Shown here: positions 50,376 through 59,260 of the stretch, in pieces | How positions within the stretch are numbered: position 1 is the stretch's first letter | How the letters are laid out: each line of letters begins with the position of its first letter | Assembly (NCBI RefSeq): GCF_049977365.1 | Contig: NZ_JBNGEN010000003.1 | Coordinates: 62,001-126,000 of the forward strand | Source: Brachymonas sp049977365 | GTDB lineage: Bacteria; Pseudomonadota; Gammaproteobacteria; Burkholderiales; Burkholderiaceae_C | DNA: 64,000 nucleotides | Direction: 5' to 3' | Notes under the pieces: generated by a model | What the model was told of the DNA's origin: nothing | Databases searched by the model: none | What the model saw: the letters and a program-made list of their open reading frames with translations, nothing else | Made by a program: the position numbers and the translations under genes

Positions 50376-51449
50376 ATGCATCTCGATACAGTCTTTTCCC
50401 CATCGGCCGCAGCCCCTGCGCTGTCGCGTCGGCAGCTGCTGCTGGGAGCCGGCATGGCCCTGGCTCCCCTGGTCTGCCTGCCTGTGCAGGCGGGCAGCGC
50501 GCCATACCGTGTGCGCCGGCCGCTCATGGGGACCCTGGTGGACGTGGTGGTGGAGGCCGGCCCCACTCCGCAGGTGCAGCGTCAGGTCCAGGCTGCACTT
50601 GACGAGATGCAGAGGCTCGAAGCCGTGATGAGCCGCTTCGACCCGCACAGCCAGGTCAGCCGCATCAATGCTCTGGCCGGGCGCGGGACGGCGGTGCCCG
50701 TCACGCGGGATCTGATGCGGGTGCTCGTGCAGGCACAGGCGCTGGCCCAGCGAACCGGGGGGCGCTTCGATCCTGCCCTGGGGGCTTTCACCTCCCAGAT
50801 CGATCCCGGCAGGGGCCTGCTCGATGCCGCACAGCTGCGGCGCCTGCTGCCCCATGCGCGCCCGCAGGCCCTTGTGCTGGACCGACAGCGGCAGACGGCG
50901 CGTCTGGTCGATGCCCAGGCACGGCTGGATCTGGGCGGGGTAGCCAAGCTGCCGATTCTCCAGGTCGGGGTGGCGCGCCTGCAGGCCATGGGACTGCATG
51001 GGGTGATGATCAATGGCGGCGGCGATGTGCTCGCCACGGCGCGGTCCGACGGGCAGCCCTGGAGAATCGGCATCCGCGATGCCGCCCACCCCGATCGCCT
51101 GCTGGCCATGGTTCCGCTGCGCGAAGGAGTGGTGGCCTCTTCCGGGGACTATGAACGCTATATCGACCTGGGGCGCACGCGCCTGCACCACATCATCGAC
51201 CCCGCCACGGGACGCTCCACCCAGGGCGTCCATGGGGTGACGCTGGTGGGGGCACGCGCCGAGCAGGTCAACGGACTGGGCACGGCGGCCATGGTGGCCG
51301 GCCCGCGCGCGGCAGCCCGGCAACTGGCTCAGTGGGGCGTGCGCGATTTCGTGGTGATGCACGCAGACGGGCAGGTGGAGGCATCGGCCGGACTGCGCGG
51401 GGGATGGCTGCCTCCTCAGGGACAGCGCGCCATCCGCGGCGTGCTCTGA
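50376..51449 (+). CDS. nosX: FAD:protein FMN transferase (ApbE family), NosX role
   Basis: 357 aa with a Tat-like signal (SRRQLLLGAGMALAP, 17-31). The ApbE core begins RRPLMGTLVDVVVE; M-x-x-x-T-x-V and LEAVMSRFDPHSQVSRINAL follow, then GGRFDPALG, LDLGGVAK at 185-191 and GVMINGGGDVLA. It covalently attaches FMN to the Thr of NosR, which is why it lies divergent from nosZR. One oddity: GGVAK is followed by LPILQ, whereas most ApbE proteins have G-Y at this turn. Confidence 0.93.
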   Translation: MHLDTVFSPSAAAPALSRRQLLLGAGMALAPLVCLPVQAGSAPYRVRRPLMGTLVDVVVEAGPTPQVQRQVQAALDEMQRLEAVMSRFDPHSQVSRINALAGRGTAVPVTRDLMRVLVQAQALAQRTGGRFDPALGAFTSQIDPGRGLLDAAQLRRLLPHARPQALVLDRQRQTARLVDAQARLDLGGVAKLPILQVGVARLQAMGLHGVMINGGGDVLATARSDGQPWRIGIRDAAHPDRLLAMVPLREGVVASSGDYERYIDLGRTRLHHIIDPATGRSTQGVHGVTLVGARAEQVNGLGTAAMVAGPRAAARQLAQWGVRDFVVMHADGQVEASAGLRGGWLPPQGQRAIRGVL

Positions 51450-51481
51450 TACGGAGCGGCAGGGCCGCAGACCCGCAGACC

Positions 51482-52279
51482 TCAGGCGGACAGGGGCGCA
51501 CCGTCGACGAAGGCGCGCAGCTCGCCCGGGGCAAAACGGGTCCATTGCTCGTTGACGGTGAGCGGCTGGGTGGCAATCACGGCCACGCGGTCGCGGGGCG
51601 TGGTGCAGCGAGCGAAGTCGATGGCGAGGTCTTCGTCCTTGAGCTCGGCCGTGGCAAACGGATACTGCCGCACCACGTAGTGCAGGTCGGTGGTGGCATG
51701 GGCCCACAGGGCCGCGCCGTTCGACAGCAGCATGTTGAAGGTGCCGTGGCGCGCGATGCGCGGCAGCAGCTCGCGCAGGGTGTGGTTGAGCTCCTCCACG
51801 GGCGGCATGCAGGCGTGCGACTTGGATATCTCCTGCATGATCCAGCAGAAGGCGCGTTCGCTGTCGGTGTCGCCCACAGGCTGGAAATGGCTGTGCAGGT
51901 GGGGGTGGTAATCGGCCAGATTGCCGTTGTGGGCAAACACCCAGTAGTGCCCCCACAGCTCCCGCACGAAGGGGTGGCAGTTCTCCAGCGCCACCACGCC
52001 CTGCGTGGCCTTGCGGATATGGGCGATCACATGCCGGCTCTTGATGGGGTACTCGCGTATGAGCCGCGCCACCGGCGAGGTGCTGGCCGGAGCGTGGTCC
52101 ACAAAGTGGCGCAGCCCCTTGTCGAAGGCGCCTGCGTCCGCGTCGCCGTGCCCCTCGAAGAAGGCAATGCCCCACCCATCGCTGTGGTGGTCCGTCACAC
52201 CCGCCCGCTGCGCAAAGCCGCTGAAGCTGAACGTGATGTCCGTGGGCGTGTTGCAGTTCATTCCAAGCAGTTGGCACAT
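51482..52279 (-). CDS. Class II glutamine amidotransferase domain protein (YafJ type)
   Basis: 265 aa from ATG 52279. Cys2 (MCQLLGMN) is the N-terminal nucleophile after Met removal; the amidohydrolase-fold features DGWGIAFFEG, HIRKATQG and FAHNGNLA are all present. The family (YafJ-like) probably hydrolyses gamma-glutamyl substrates; no synthetase domain is fused. No gene next to it clarifies the role. Confidence 0.9.
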   Translation of the reverse strand: MCQLLGMNCNTPTDITFSFSGFAQRAGVTDHHSDGWGIAFFEGHGDADAGAFDKGLRHFVDHAPASTSPVARLIREYPIKSRHVIAHIRKATQGVVALENCHPFVRELWGHYWVFAHNGNLADYHPHLHSHFQPVGDTDSERAFCWIMQEISKSHACMPPVEELNHTLRELLPRIARHGTFNMLLSNGAALWAHATTDLHYVVRQYPFATAELKDEDLAIDFARCTTPRDRVAVIATQPLTVNEQWTRFAPGELRAFVDGAPLSA

Positions 52280-52325
52280 GGCAGGAAGGCGGAAAGGGAA
52301 AAGGGAGAAGGGAGAAAAGGGCTGC

Positions 52326-52556
52326 TCAGTGCGGCGAGGCGTTGGAGTCCGTCGGTGGCAGGGGATCTGCTGCCGCGAGGGCAGCAAGGCAGCGGGGGCA
52401 GAGGCAGCTCCGGGGCGTGCCTGCGGGCAGCGCCGCGCGCAGCCGGGCCGCATCGGGGGCAGGACGCTGCATGCACCAGCAGGTGGCTGCGTCCTGGCCG
52501 GAGGCCATGGCGCACTGGTTGGGATGGCCGCAGAGTGGGCAGAGGGTGGAAGACAT
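52326..52556 (-). CDS. Small cysteine-rich CWC-type protein
   Basis: 76 aa starting at MSSTLCPLCG (ATG 52556; ATG 52568 would add four residues). Cysteines form CPLCG near the N-terminus, then CWCM and CLCPRC, the pattern of the Cys-rich CWC family, a putative zinc-binding protein of unknown function. It is 46 bp from the amidotransferase gene on the same strand and divergent from the membrane/radical SAM operon. Confidence 0.75.
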   Translation of the reverse strand: MSSTLCPLCGHPNQCAMASGQDAATCWCMQRPAPDAARLRAALPAGTPRSCLCPRCLAALAAADPLPPTDSNASPH

Positions 52557-52586
52557 GGGAGCATCCAATAGGCTGCCGGGTATCGT

Positions 52587-52600
52587 GAAAGTATACTTTC
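52587..52600. promoter_or_regulatory. Palindromic promoter element GAAAGTATACTTTC
   Basis: Perfect 14-bp palindrome containing TATACT, a good -10 hexamer on both strands, placed between two divergent genes. It could be a shared -10 and/or a repressor site. No -35 is clear. Confidence 0.5.
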
Positions 52601-52711
52601 TGCTTCATGCCGCCTTCCGGTTCACCGGGGCCGGCATGCTGTATGCCCGATTGCCGGCATTTTCTCATTTCCCCTGCGGTTTTCCCCTGCCTTCTGCAAA
52701 GGAGCCTTTCC

Positions 52712-53095
52712 ATGCCTGACCACACGCCTGCCCCCCGCAAGCCGGAGGGATCCGAGGGGCTGTCGATGTTGCTGACCGTGCTGCGGTGGCTCGGGGTGCT
52801 GGCTTCCGCCTGGGTGCTGCTGGGCAGTGCGGCCCTGATGGTGGGCCTGGGCACCTGCGGGGCCATGTTCATTGCAGCGGGGGAAACACGAGACGTGGTG
52901 CCCTGGACGCTTCTGCTCGGGGCCCTGCTGGCGGGGGCGGTGGCCTGGGCAGCCATGGCTGCCATTCGCGGGCTTCTTCGGTCACGCGGCCGCCCGACTG
53001 CGTCTGCGGCCCGCGTTCGCCCGACCCTTCCCCCTGCCGTCCACCACAACGCTGCGGCGCAGACGACTTCCCATGATGACGATCCGCAATCCTGA
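52712..53095 (+). CDS. Small membrane protein, first gene of the Lgt-like/radical SAM operon
   Basis: 127 aa, preceded by AAAGGAGCC. Two membrane segments (about residues 17-41 and 63-85) with a short loop, then a basic, His/Asp-ended tail. No family recognised. The stop lies 23 bases inside the next gene, so it is coupled with the Lgt-like gene. Confidence 0.75.
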   Translation: MPDHTPAPRKPEGSEGLSMLLTVLRWLGVLASAWVLLGSAALMVGLGTCGAMFIAAGETRDVVPWTLLLGALLAGAVAWAAMAAIRGLLRSRGRPTASAARVRPTLPPAVHHNAAAQTTSHDDDPQS

Positions 53096-53855
53096 GACCG
53101 CCCTGCTGGTGCATGGCCTGCTCGAATGGCTGGCCCTGGCCGCAGGGGCCTGGCTCTACCGCCGGGAGCGGCGCCAGCGCCAGCAGGGTTCCCTGCTGCA
53201 GGGCGAGGGCTTCCGCCTGGCGGTGGGATGCCTGCTGGGGGCCGCCGTGGGCAACAAGCTGGTGTTCTGGATCGAACAGCCCCAGCTGGCCGCACAGGTG
53301 ACCCATCCTCTGCACTATCTGGCTGCCGGGCAGAGCATCGTGGGCGGGCTGCTGGGGGGCTGGATCGGTGTGGAGCTCGCCAAGCGTGCGGCTGGCATCA
53401 CGGTGCGCACGGGCGATGATTTCGTGGCTCCCATCCTGCTGGGTGTGGTCATCGGCCGGCTGGGCTGCTTTCTGGCAGGCCTGTATGACGATACCTATGG
53501 CGTGCCGACCGGGCTGCCCTGGGGAGTGGATTTCGGCGATGGCATTCCCCGGCACCCCACGCAGCTCTACGAGATGCTGCTCGCACTGGGCGCGCTCTGG
53601 GCCTGGCAGCGGTGGCGCCCGGCGCTGGCAGCCGAGCCGGGACGGGGATTCCGGCTGCTGATGGCGGGCTACCTGCTGTGGCGTCTGGCGGTGGATGGCA
53701 TCAAGCCGGTGCCCTATGCCTACGCCTGGGGCTGGAGCGGCATCCAGTGGGTCTGTGCCTGCGGGCTGCTGGTCATGGCCGCACTGGCCTGGCGCGATGC
53801 GCGTCGGTGTGCCGCAGGGACGGCCCGTTTTGCGCAGAAAGGGAACCATTCATGA
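53073..53855 (+). CDS. Divergent prolipoprotein diacylglyceryltransferase (Lgt)-like membrane protein
   Basis: 260 aa (ATG 53073 or 53076) with about six to seven membrane helices. Lgt features are GQSIVGGLLGGW, GRLGCFLAGLYDD and RHPTQLYE (160-167), and RLAVDGIKP near the end. However the Lgt catalytic His of the HGG motif is Val90 here, the Asn after GRLG is Cys132 and the following Glu is not seen. In E. coli the equivalents (H103, N146, E151) are important, so this is probably a paralogue with changed chemistry, not the housekeeping Lgt. It overlaps the lipoprotein gene (ATGA at 53852) and precedes a radical SAM gene. Confidence 0.82.
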   Translation: MMTIRNPETALLVHGLLEWLALAAGAWLYRRERRQRQQGSLLQGEGFRLAVGCLLGAAVGNKLVFWIEQPQLAAQVTHPLHYLAAGQSIVGGLLGGWIGVELAKRAAGITVRTGDDFVAPILLGVVIGRLGCFLAGLYDDTYGVPTGLPWGVDFGDGIPRHPTQLYEMLLALGALWAWQRWRPALAAEPGRGFRLLMAGYLLWRLAVDGIKPVPYAYAWGWSGIQWVCACGLLVMAALAWRDARRCAAGTARFAQKGNHS

Positions 53856-54835
53856 ACGCACGCAAGGTGCTGGTCTGCCGTGTGCAGACGTGGCGTGCCG
53901 CACGGCCCGTGTCATGGCGTCTGCTGACGCTGGGAGGCCTGTGCGCGCTCGTGGTGGGAGGCTCGGGGTGCGTCACCATGACGGTGGTGGGCTCGATTCA
54001 ATCCGCAGCCTCGGCACGCGCCCTGCATCAGCGGCAGGTGGCCTGGAAGACCCAGACCGATGCCTTGCGCCAGCAGGCGCGGCAGGGCGATGCGCAGGTG
54101 CGTCTGGCCCTGGCCGAGCACCTGCTCTCGCAAGACGACGGACACGACTGGTCCACCCGGAGGGCCGATCGCCAGGAGGCGCTCGGGTATCTGCATGAGC
54201 TGGCGGCACAGGGCCATGCCTATGCCGCCTACCGGCAGGCCGAGCTGCTGGTCGAGGGAGCCACGGCTACAGAGGCAGCCACCTGGAAAGACGGTTTCCC
54301 CGGCTTTGCGGAAGCCGCACAGGCCATGCAGCAGGGCTGCGTGCTGCTGGGGGCGGGGAAGGCGTCCGCTGGCCCGGTCGACATGGCCGCCCGCGTGGGC
54401 ACTGCCCTGCAGGCGCGTGCCAGCGGGTTGCCCGAGCGCAGTGCCGGCCCCGTGCTGGATCTGGCCGGGGCATGGAAGGCCTGGCACCATGCGCGGTGTC
54501 CGGCCTCGGGCCCGACCGAGGATCGGCAGTGGGTGTCTCTACCCGCCTGCCGGAGCAGTGCGGCGTCGCTCCTGGCGGACTCGGATGGACGGCCCGATGG
54601 CACGGCACCCTGCGTGCAGGCCCTGCGGGAAGTGCAGGGCCTGCCGGAAGTCCCGGCTGCCACGCCCCGTTCAGCGGCGCTTTCTCCTGCCGGCCAAAAG
54701 CTGCGGCGCGGGCTTGTGCGGCGCTATCGCCAGCAGGCTGCTGCCTGGGCGGCACGCTATCCGGCCGCCCCGACCTTCAGCGAGGCGCCGCACGGGCTGG
54801 CCGTCTTCCGCCCCGCTTCCGGGCCGGCCCCGTGA
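53852..54835 (+). CDS. Putative lipoprotein with Sel1-like helical region
   Basis: 327 aa. A basic N-terminus and hydrophobic stretch (about residues 21-38) end in a lipobox-like VVGGSGC with the lipid-anchor Cys about residue 40. The following about 150 residues are helix-rich with short repeats (QARQGDAQVRLALAEHLL, ALGYLHELAAQGHAYAAYRQAEL) that look like Sel1 or TPR-type helical pairs. No enzyme motif seen. It is between the Lgt-like gene and the radical SAM gene in the same operon. Confidence 0.75.
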   Translation: MNARKVLVCRVQTWRAARPVSWRLLTLGGLCALVVGGSGCVTMTVVGSIQSAASARALHQRQVAWKTQTDALRQQARQGDAQVRLALAEHLLSQDDGHDWSTRRADRQEALGYLHELAAQGHAYAAYRQAELLVEGATATEAATWKDGFPGFAEAAQAMQQGCVLLGAGKASAGPVDMAARVGTALQARASGLPERSAGPVLDLAGAWKAWHHARCPASGPTEDRQWVSLPACRSSAASLLADSDGRPDGTAPCVQALREVQGLPEVPAATPRSAALSPAGQKLRRGLVRRYRQQAAAWAARYPAAPTFSEAPHGLAVFRPASGPAP

Positions 54836-54907
54836 GGGAGCGATGCCCCTCTTGCGTCCGCTTTTTCCTTGTTCTTTCTTTCGTCACGTCACCGGCCCGG
54901 CAGGGCC

Positions 54908-56386
54908 ATGACCCATCAGGATCCCTCCGCCATGCGCAAGAATCGCCCCTACATGTTCTATGACACCACCAGCAGCGTGTGCAGCACCTGCCTGCGGCCG
55001 GTGGAGGCCAAGATTCTGTTCAAGGATGACCGGGTCTACATGGACAAGTGGTGCCCCGTGCACGGCACCGAGCGGGTGCTGATGAGCGACGATGTGGCGT
55101 ACTACCGGCTCGGGCGCGAGGTCTTCGTCAAGCACCCGGAAATGCCCCAGCGGTTCGAAACGGACATGCACTACGGCTGTCCCTACGACTGCGGGCTGTG
55201 CCCCGACCACATGCAGCATTCCTGCCTGTCCATCGTCGAGATCACCGACCACTGCAACCTGCGCTGTCCCACCTGCTACGCCGGCAGTGGCCCCGAGCGG
55301 CTCACGCACCGCAGCCTGCAGGAGGTCGAAGCCATGCTCGACGCGGTGGTCGCCAGCGAGGGCGAGGCCGACGTGGTGCAGATCAGCGGTGGCGAGCCTA
55401 CGCTGCATCCCCAGTTCTTCGAGATTCTCGATGCCGCCCGGGCCCGTCCCATCCGGCATCTGATGATCAACACCAATGGCCTGCGCATTGCCCAGGATGC
55501 CGCCTTTGCCGAGCGGCTGGCCAGCTATGGCCCGCACGCGCTGGAGGTCTACCTGCAGTTCGATGCGCTCGGCCGCGAGGCGCTCATGGATCTGCGCGGG
55601 GCCGACCTGCGCCGCATCCGCCAGGACGCCCTGGCCCGGCTGGAGGCCCTCGACATTTCCACCACGCTCGTGATGACGGTCAAGCGCGGTGTCAACGACC
55701 ACGAGATCGGCGATGTGATCCGCTTTGCCCAGGGGCTGTCGTGCGTGCGCGGCGTCACCCTGCAGCCGGTGCAGGACGCCGGGCGCTGCGAAGGCTACGA
55801 TCCCGCGCAGCACCGCCTTACCGTGAGCGAGATCCGCCGCCGCATCGTCGAGCAGACGGGGCTCTTCACTCCCGAGGACATCGTGCCCGTGCCCTGCAAC
55901 CCCGACACCCTGGCCATGGCCTATGCCCTGCGCGTGGGCGACCGGCTGCAGCCGCTCACCCGCTACGTCGATCCGCGCACGCTGGTCGAGGGCAGCGGCA
56001 ACACCATCGTGTTCGAGCGCGACGAATCCCTCAAGGACCAGGTCTTCCGCCTGTTCTCGACCCAGCACTCGCCCGAATCGCAGGCCGACTGCCTGGGCTC
56101 CCTCATGTGCTGCCTGCCTCAGGTGGCCGCCGCCGGGGTGGATGCCCGGGCGCTGGGGTATCGCAACGTGTTCCGCGTGCTGATCGTGCAGTTCATGGAT
56201 GCGCAGTCGCTCGACATCCGCGCGCTCAAGAAGAGCTGCATCCACATGGCCCGCCCCGATGGGCGCATGATTCCCTTCGAGACCTACAACCTGTTCTACC
56301 GCGACGGCCGCCAGCAGGTGCTCGACACCATCCGTGCCGAAATCGACGCCGCGCAGGCCGTGCGGCGGGTGGCCTGGCCGGACTGA
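54908..56386 (+). CDS. Radical SAM protein resembling the MJ0619/Tes (tetraether synthase) family
   Basis: 492 aa from ATG 54908; MRKNRPY (54932) is a later possible start. The cysteine layout is distinctive: an N-terminal C25-x2-C28...C49-P-V-H-G metal site, a second cluster motif C91-P-Y-D-C95-G-L-C98 followed by Cys106, and the radical SAM C116-N-L-R-C120-P-T-C123, with GGEP at 161-164. This order matches the MJ0619/Tes family, which carries three iron-sulfur clusters and a rubredoxin-like iron and joins lipid chains between non-activated carbons in archaea. A bacterial relative could act on lipids; the Lgt-like membrane protein two genes upstream fits this. Substrate unproven. Confidence 0.75.
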   Translation: MTHQDPSAMRKNRPYMFYDTTSSVCSTCLRPVEAKILFKDDRVYMDKWCPVHGTERVLMSDDVAYYRLGREVFVKHPEMPQRFETDMHYGCPYDCGLCPDHMQHSCLSIVEITDHCNLRCPTCYAGSGPERLTHRSLQEVEAMLDAVVASEGEADVVQISGGEPTLHPQFFEILDAARARPIRHLMINTNGLRIAQDAAFAERLASYGPHALEVYLQFDALGREALMDLRGADLRRIRQDALARLEALDISTTLVMTVKRGVNDHEIGDVIRFAQGLSCVRGVTLQPVQDAGRCEGYDPAQHRLTVSEIRRRIVEQTGLFTPEDIVPVPCNPDTLAMAYALRVGDRLQPLTRYVDPRTLVEGSGNTIVFERDESLKDQVFRLFSTQHSPESQADCLGSLMCCLPQVAAAGVDARALGYRNVFRVLIVQFMDAQSLDIRALKKSCIHMARPDGRMIPFETYNLFYRDGRQQVLDTIRAEIDAAQAVRRVAWPD

Positions 56387-56579
56387 GCCTGCGCCCTCCG
56401 GTCCATGGGATGGAGCCGGTGGTTCGGTGTTCCGGTGCTTTGCATGCCCCATGCGCAAGGGGCAGGACACCCCCGCCCTGCGCCCTGGAGTGTGCGCCAG
56501 TGACACAAGGGAACGCATGTTGCAGGTCCTTTGACACATGTCTGCCAGAAAACAGTCAGACTCTGTTATGGTGTCGCCC

Positions 56580-57953
56580 ATGAATGATCTGCAGCTGTTT
56601 TTGCCCTGTGCGGCCGGAGTCGAGTCCTGGCTGGCAGAGGAGGTGTCTCGCATCACGGAACTTCCCGCAGGAGCCGTGCAGGCGCTGCGTGCCGGAGTGC
56701 TCGTGCGGGGCAGCTGGCGTGCCATGCTGCAGCTCAACCTGCACAGCCGGCTCGCCCAGCGGGTGCTGGTGCAGCTCTCGCGCTCGCCCTATGCGACCGA
56801 GCAGGACCTCTACGAGGCCGCCAGCACCGTGCCATGGGAGATCTGGATGGCGCCCACGCACACCTTCCGGGTGGACGTGACGTCCCAGCACAGCCCGCTG
56901 CGCAGCCTCAACTTCGCCACCCTGCGCATCAAGGACGCCGTGGCCGACCGCTTCCGTGCCCGCAGCGGCGACCGCCCCAGCGTCGACACCCGACAGCCGC
57001 ATGTGCGCATCTATGCCCACCTGACGCAGGATCGGGTGGCGCTCTACATCGACACCTCCGGCGAGCCGCTGTTCAAGCGCGGCTGGCGCGAGGACAAGGG
57101 CGATGCCCCGCTCAAGGAAACCCTGGCCGCCGCCATGATCGCGGCCTCCGGCTGGCAGCCCGATGCCGGCGTGCCCCTGTACGACCCCTGCTGCGGCAGC
57201 GGCACCATTGCCATCGAGGCGGCCCAGATGGCCTGTCACATGGCGCCGGGGCTGCAGCGCCGCTTCGGTTTCGAGCGGCTGCTGCCCCATCAGGCCCATG
57301 TGTGGCAGACGCTGCGCGAGCAGGCCCGAGCGGCCGAGGTGCGGCCCGCCGAAGTGACCGTGTTCGGCAGTGATGTCGCCCACCGCATGGTGGACTTCGC
57401 GCAGCGCAACGCGGCGCGTGCCGGCGTGGCCCACGCCCTGCAGCTGCGCGGCGGCGATGCCCTGCAGCGCATGCCGCCCACGGAAGTGCCGGGGCTGCTG
57501 CTGGTCAATCCGCCCTATGGCGAGCGCATTGCGGCTGCCGGGGTGGCCGGCGAACGGGCCGAGCAGCGTGCCTACCGCGTGCACCGGGTGCAGGATGTGC
57601 CCCGCATGGCCGGCACGCTCGGCCTGCGCGGGCGCAGTGCAGCGGTCGGAGGGCGCGAAAGCGCCGTGGTCGATGGCCGTGCCGACGAGGGACAGGACGA
57701 CTTCTTTGCCCGACTCGCGAGCCACTGGAAGCACCACTTCACCGGCTGGACGGCCTGGATGCTCACGCCCGACCGGACCCTGCCGCGCCGCATGCGGCTG
57801 CAGGAGTCGCGCAAGATTCCCATGTGGAACGGCCCTATCGAATGCCGGCTGTTCCGCTTCGACCTGGTGGCCGGTTCGGTGGCGCGCCGCCGCCCCGGCA
57901 CCGGGGCCGAAGGGCAGCCTCTTGCGGCAGACCCCGGGAGCCCCCGGCCATGA
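56580..57953 (+). CDS. rlmL: 23S rRNA guanine-N2 methyltransferase RlmL-like (THUMP plus methyltransferase)
   Basis: 457 aa from ATG 56580 (MNDLQLFLPC). Residues about 45-160 form a THUMP RNA-binding domain; from about 160 the methyltransferase starts with FKRGWREDKGDAPLKETLAA, then the SAM motif DPCCGSGTIAIEAA (202-215) and catalytic NPPYGE (310-315). Matches the N-terminal RlmL part of the E. coli RlmKL fusion, which makes m2G2445 in 23S rRNA. The RlmK half is not present. Its stop overlaps the next gene. Confidence 0.92.
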   Translation: MNDLQLFLPCAAGVESWLAEEVSRITELPAGAVQALRAGVLVRGSWRAMLQLNLHSRLAQRVLVQLSRSPYATEQDLYEAASTVPWEIWMAPTHTFRVDVTSQHSPLRSLNFATLRIKDAVADRFRARSGDRPSVDTRQPHVRIYAHLTQDRVALYIDTSGEPLFKRGWREDKGDAPLKETLAAAMIAASGWQPDAGVPLYDPCCGSGTIAIEAAQMACHMAPGLQRRFGFERLLPHQAHVWQTLREQARAAEVRPAEVTVFGSDVAHRMVDFAQRNAARAGVAHALQLRGGDALQRMPPTEVPGLLLVNPPYGERIAAAGVAGERAEQRAYRVHRVQDVPRMAGTLGLRGRSAAVGGRESAVVDGRADEGQDDFFARLASHWKHHFTGWTAWMLTPDRTLPRRMRLQESRKIPMWNGPIECRLFRFDLVAGSVARRRPGTGAEGQPLAADPGSPRP

Positions 57954-59251
57954 TCCGTGCGCAGGGACCGGACCGGACGCAGGTCGACCAGACTAGGCCC
58001 ACCCGCGGGTGGGCTTCGTGGTCGCGCCGCACCCGGCTGGCCCTGCAGGGGACGGCGGCCGCCCTGGTGGCAGTGGCTGCGCTCGTGGCCTGCCATTCCG
58101 CTTCCGACACGACCGATGCAGGGGCGGCTCCGCGCAATGGAGTGGCCCCCGGTCTCAAGCCCGCCGAGCTGATGGACGCCGCCTTCGGCAGCGACCAGCA
58201 GATCATCGGCCGCAAGGACGTGTACTGGCGTGCCGAACTGACGTTGCCGGCCCCCGTCTGGGCCCGTGCGCAGGATGCGGGACTGCCTGCAGCTGCCGCG
58301 TCGCAGCCCGCTGCCCATTCGGCCAGTGCCGATGCGGGCGCGGGCGCGGCAAGGGCAGCCTCGGCCTCCCTGTCGGCTTCCGGCCCCGATGCGGGGACTG
58401 CGGGCGTCGTCGCCCCGCCCCAGCGCATGGCTGTGCGGGTGCGTCCACGTGAAGTGGTGCGCATCAACGAAGACAATGCCGCGCTGGTGCTCGAATCCGC
58501 TCCGGTCGATACCGCCGGCGAACTTCGGTATGGCACCCGTACGCCAGCCTATCTGGGCGTGGTGTATTTCCGGCGCGTGGCAGCCCGCCCGGCCTCGGAC
58601 GCCGACAACGGCGCCGCCATGATCGAGAAGTGGGCCATCAGCCGCTTTCAGCCCGCCGTCGACCAGCTCGGGCAGGCCGGTACGGCGGGTGACAGCCAGA
58701 TCTACAAGGTCGCTCCCAATCTGTATCTGATGACCTTCGAGCCCGTGGTGTGCACGGCCCGGGTCTGCAGCCAGTGGCTGCAGGGCTATCGGCTGGAGCT
58801 CGCAGGCATGGGCGAGGCGCTGCGCCTGCAGCTCTCGGGCAGCAATGTGCAGGCCTGGCCAGACTGCCATCGCCGGCTGGCCGATGCGCGCGGGCAGATT
58901 CCCACCGTCATCGCGCCGCCCCTGCTGCAGGCCGCCATGGCGCGGGCAGACGAAGCCGCCAGTGCCGCCGGCGCCGGCGCTTTGTCCGCTGCAGCATCGG
59001 CGGCATCCGGTGCAGCTTCTGGGGGGGGAACGCCGGGCACCGCAGACGGCCATACCTGCTATGCCCTGCATGGCGAGGCCAGCCCCATCTCGCGCGAGGG
59101 AGCCTCGGCCGACTTCTCCATCCGCTATCGGGGAATGGTGTCGCCCCGTCCCGGCGAGCGTCGGCGCGTGCAGCAGACCGTGCTGTACCGGCTCCACAAC
59201 GGACACTACGCCCTGGCCGAAGGCGGCCCCGGGCCGCTGCCGGGATTCTGA
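57950..59251 (+). CDS. Putative lipoprotein of unknown function
   Basis: 433 aa. The signal peptide runs from about residue 25 to a lipobox VAALVAC (Cys48). The mature part has a Pro/Ala-rich linker (about 105-150), then a folded region (RRVAARPASDADNGAAMIEKW, NLYLMTFEPVVC) with a few cysteines, then an Ala/Gly linker and a final C-containing domain. No family recognised. Starts in overlap with rlmL. Confidence 0.75.
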   Translation: MIRAQGPDRTQVDQTRPTRGWASWSRRTRLALQGTAAALVAVAALVACHSASDTTDAGAAPRNGVAPGLKPAELMDAAFGSDQQIIGRKDVYWRAELTLPAPVWARAQDAGLPAAAASQPAAHSASADAGAGAARAASASLSASGPDAGTAGVVAPPQRMAVRVRPREVVRINEDNAALVLESAPVDTAGELRYGTRTPAYLGVVYFRRVAARPASDADNGAAMIEKWAISRFQPAVDQLGQAGTAGDSQIYKVAPNLYLMTFEPVVCTARVCSQWLQGYRLELAGMGEALRLQLSGSNVQAWPDCHRRLADARGQIPTVIAPPLLQAAMARADEAASAAGAGALSAAASAASGAASGGGTPGTADGHTCYALHGEASPISREGASADFSIRYRGMVSPRPGERRRVQQTVLYRLHNGHYALAEGGPGPLPGF

Positions 59252-59260
59252 GGCCCCTGC

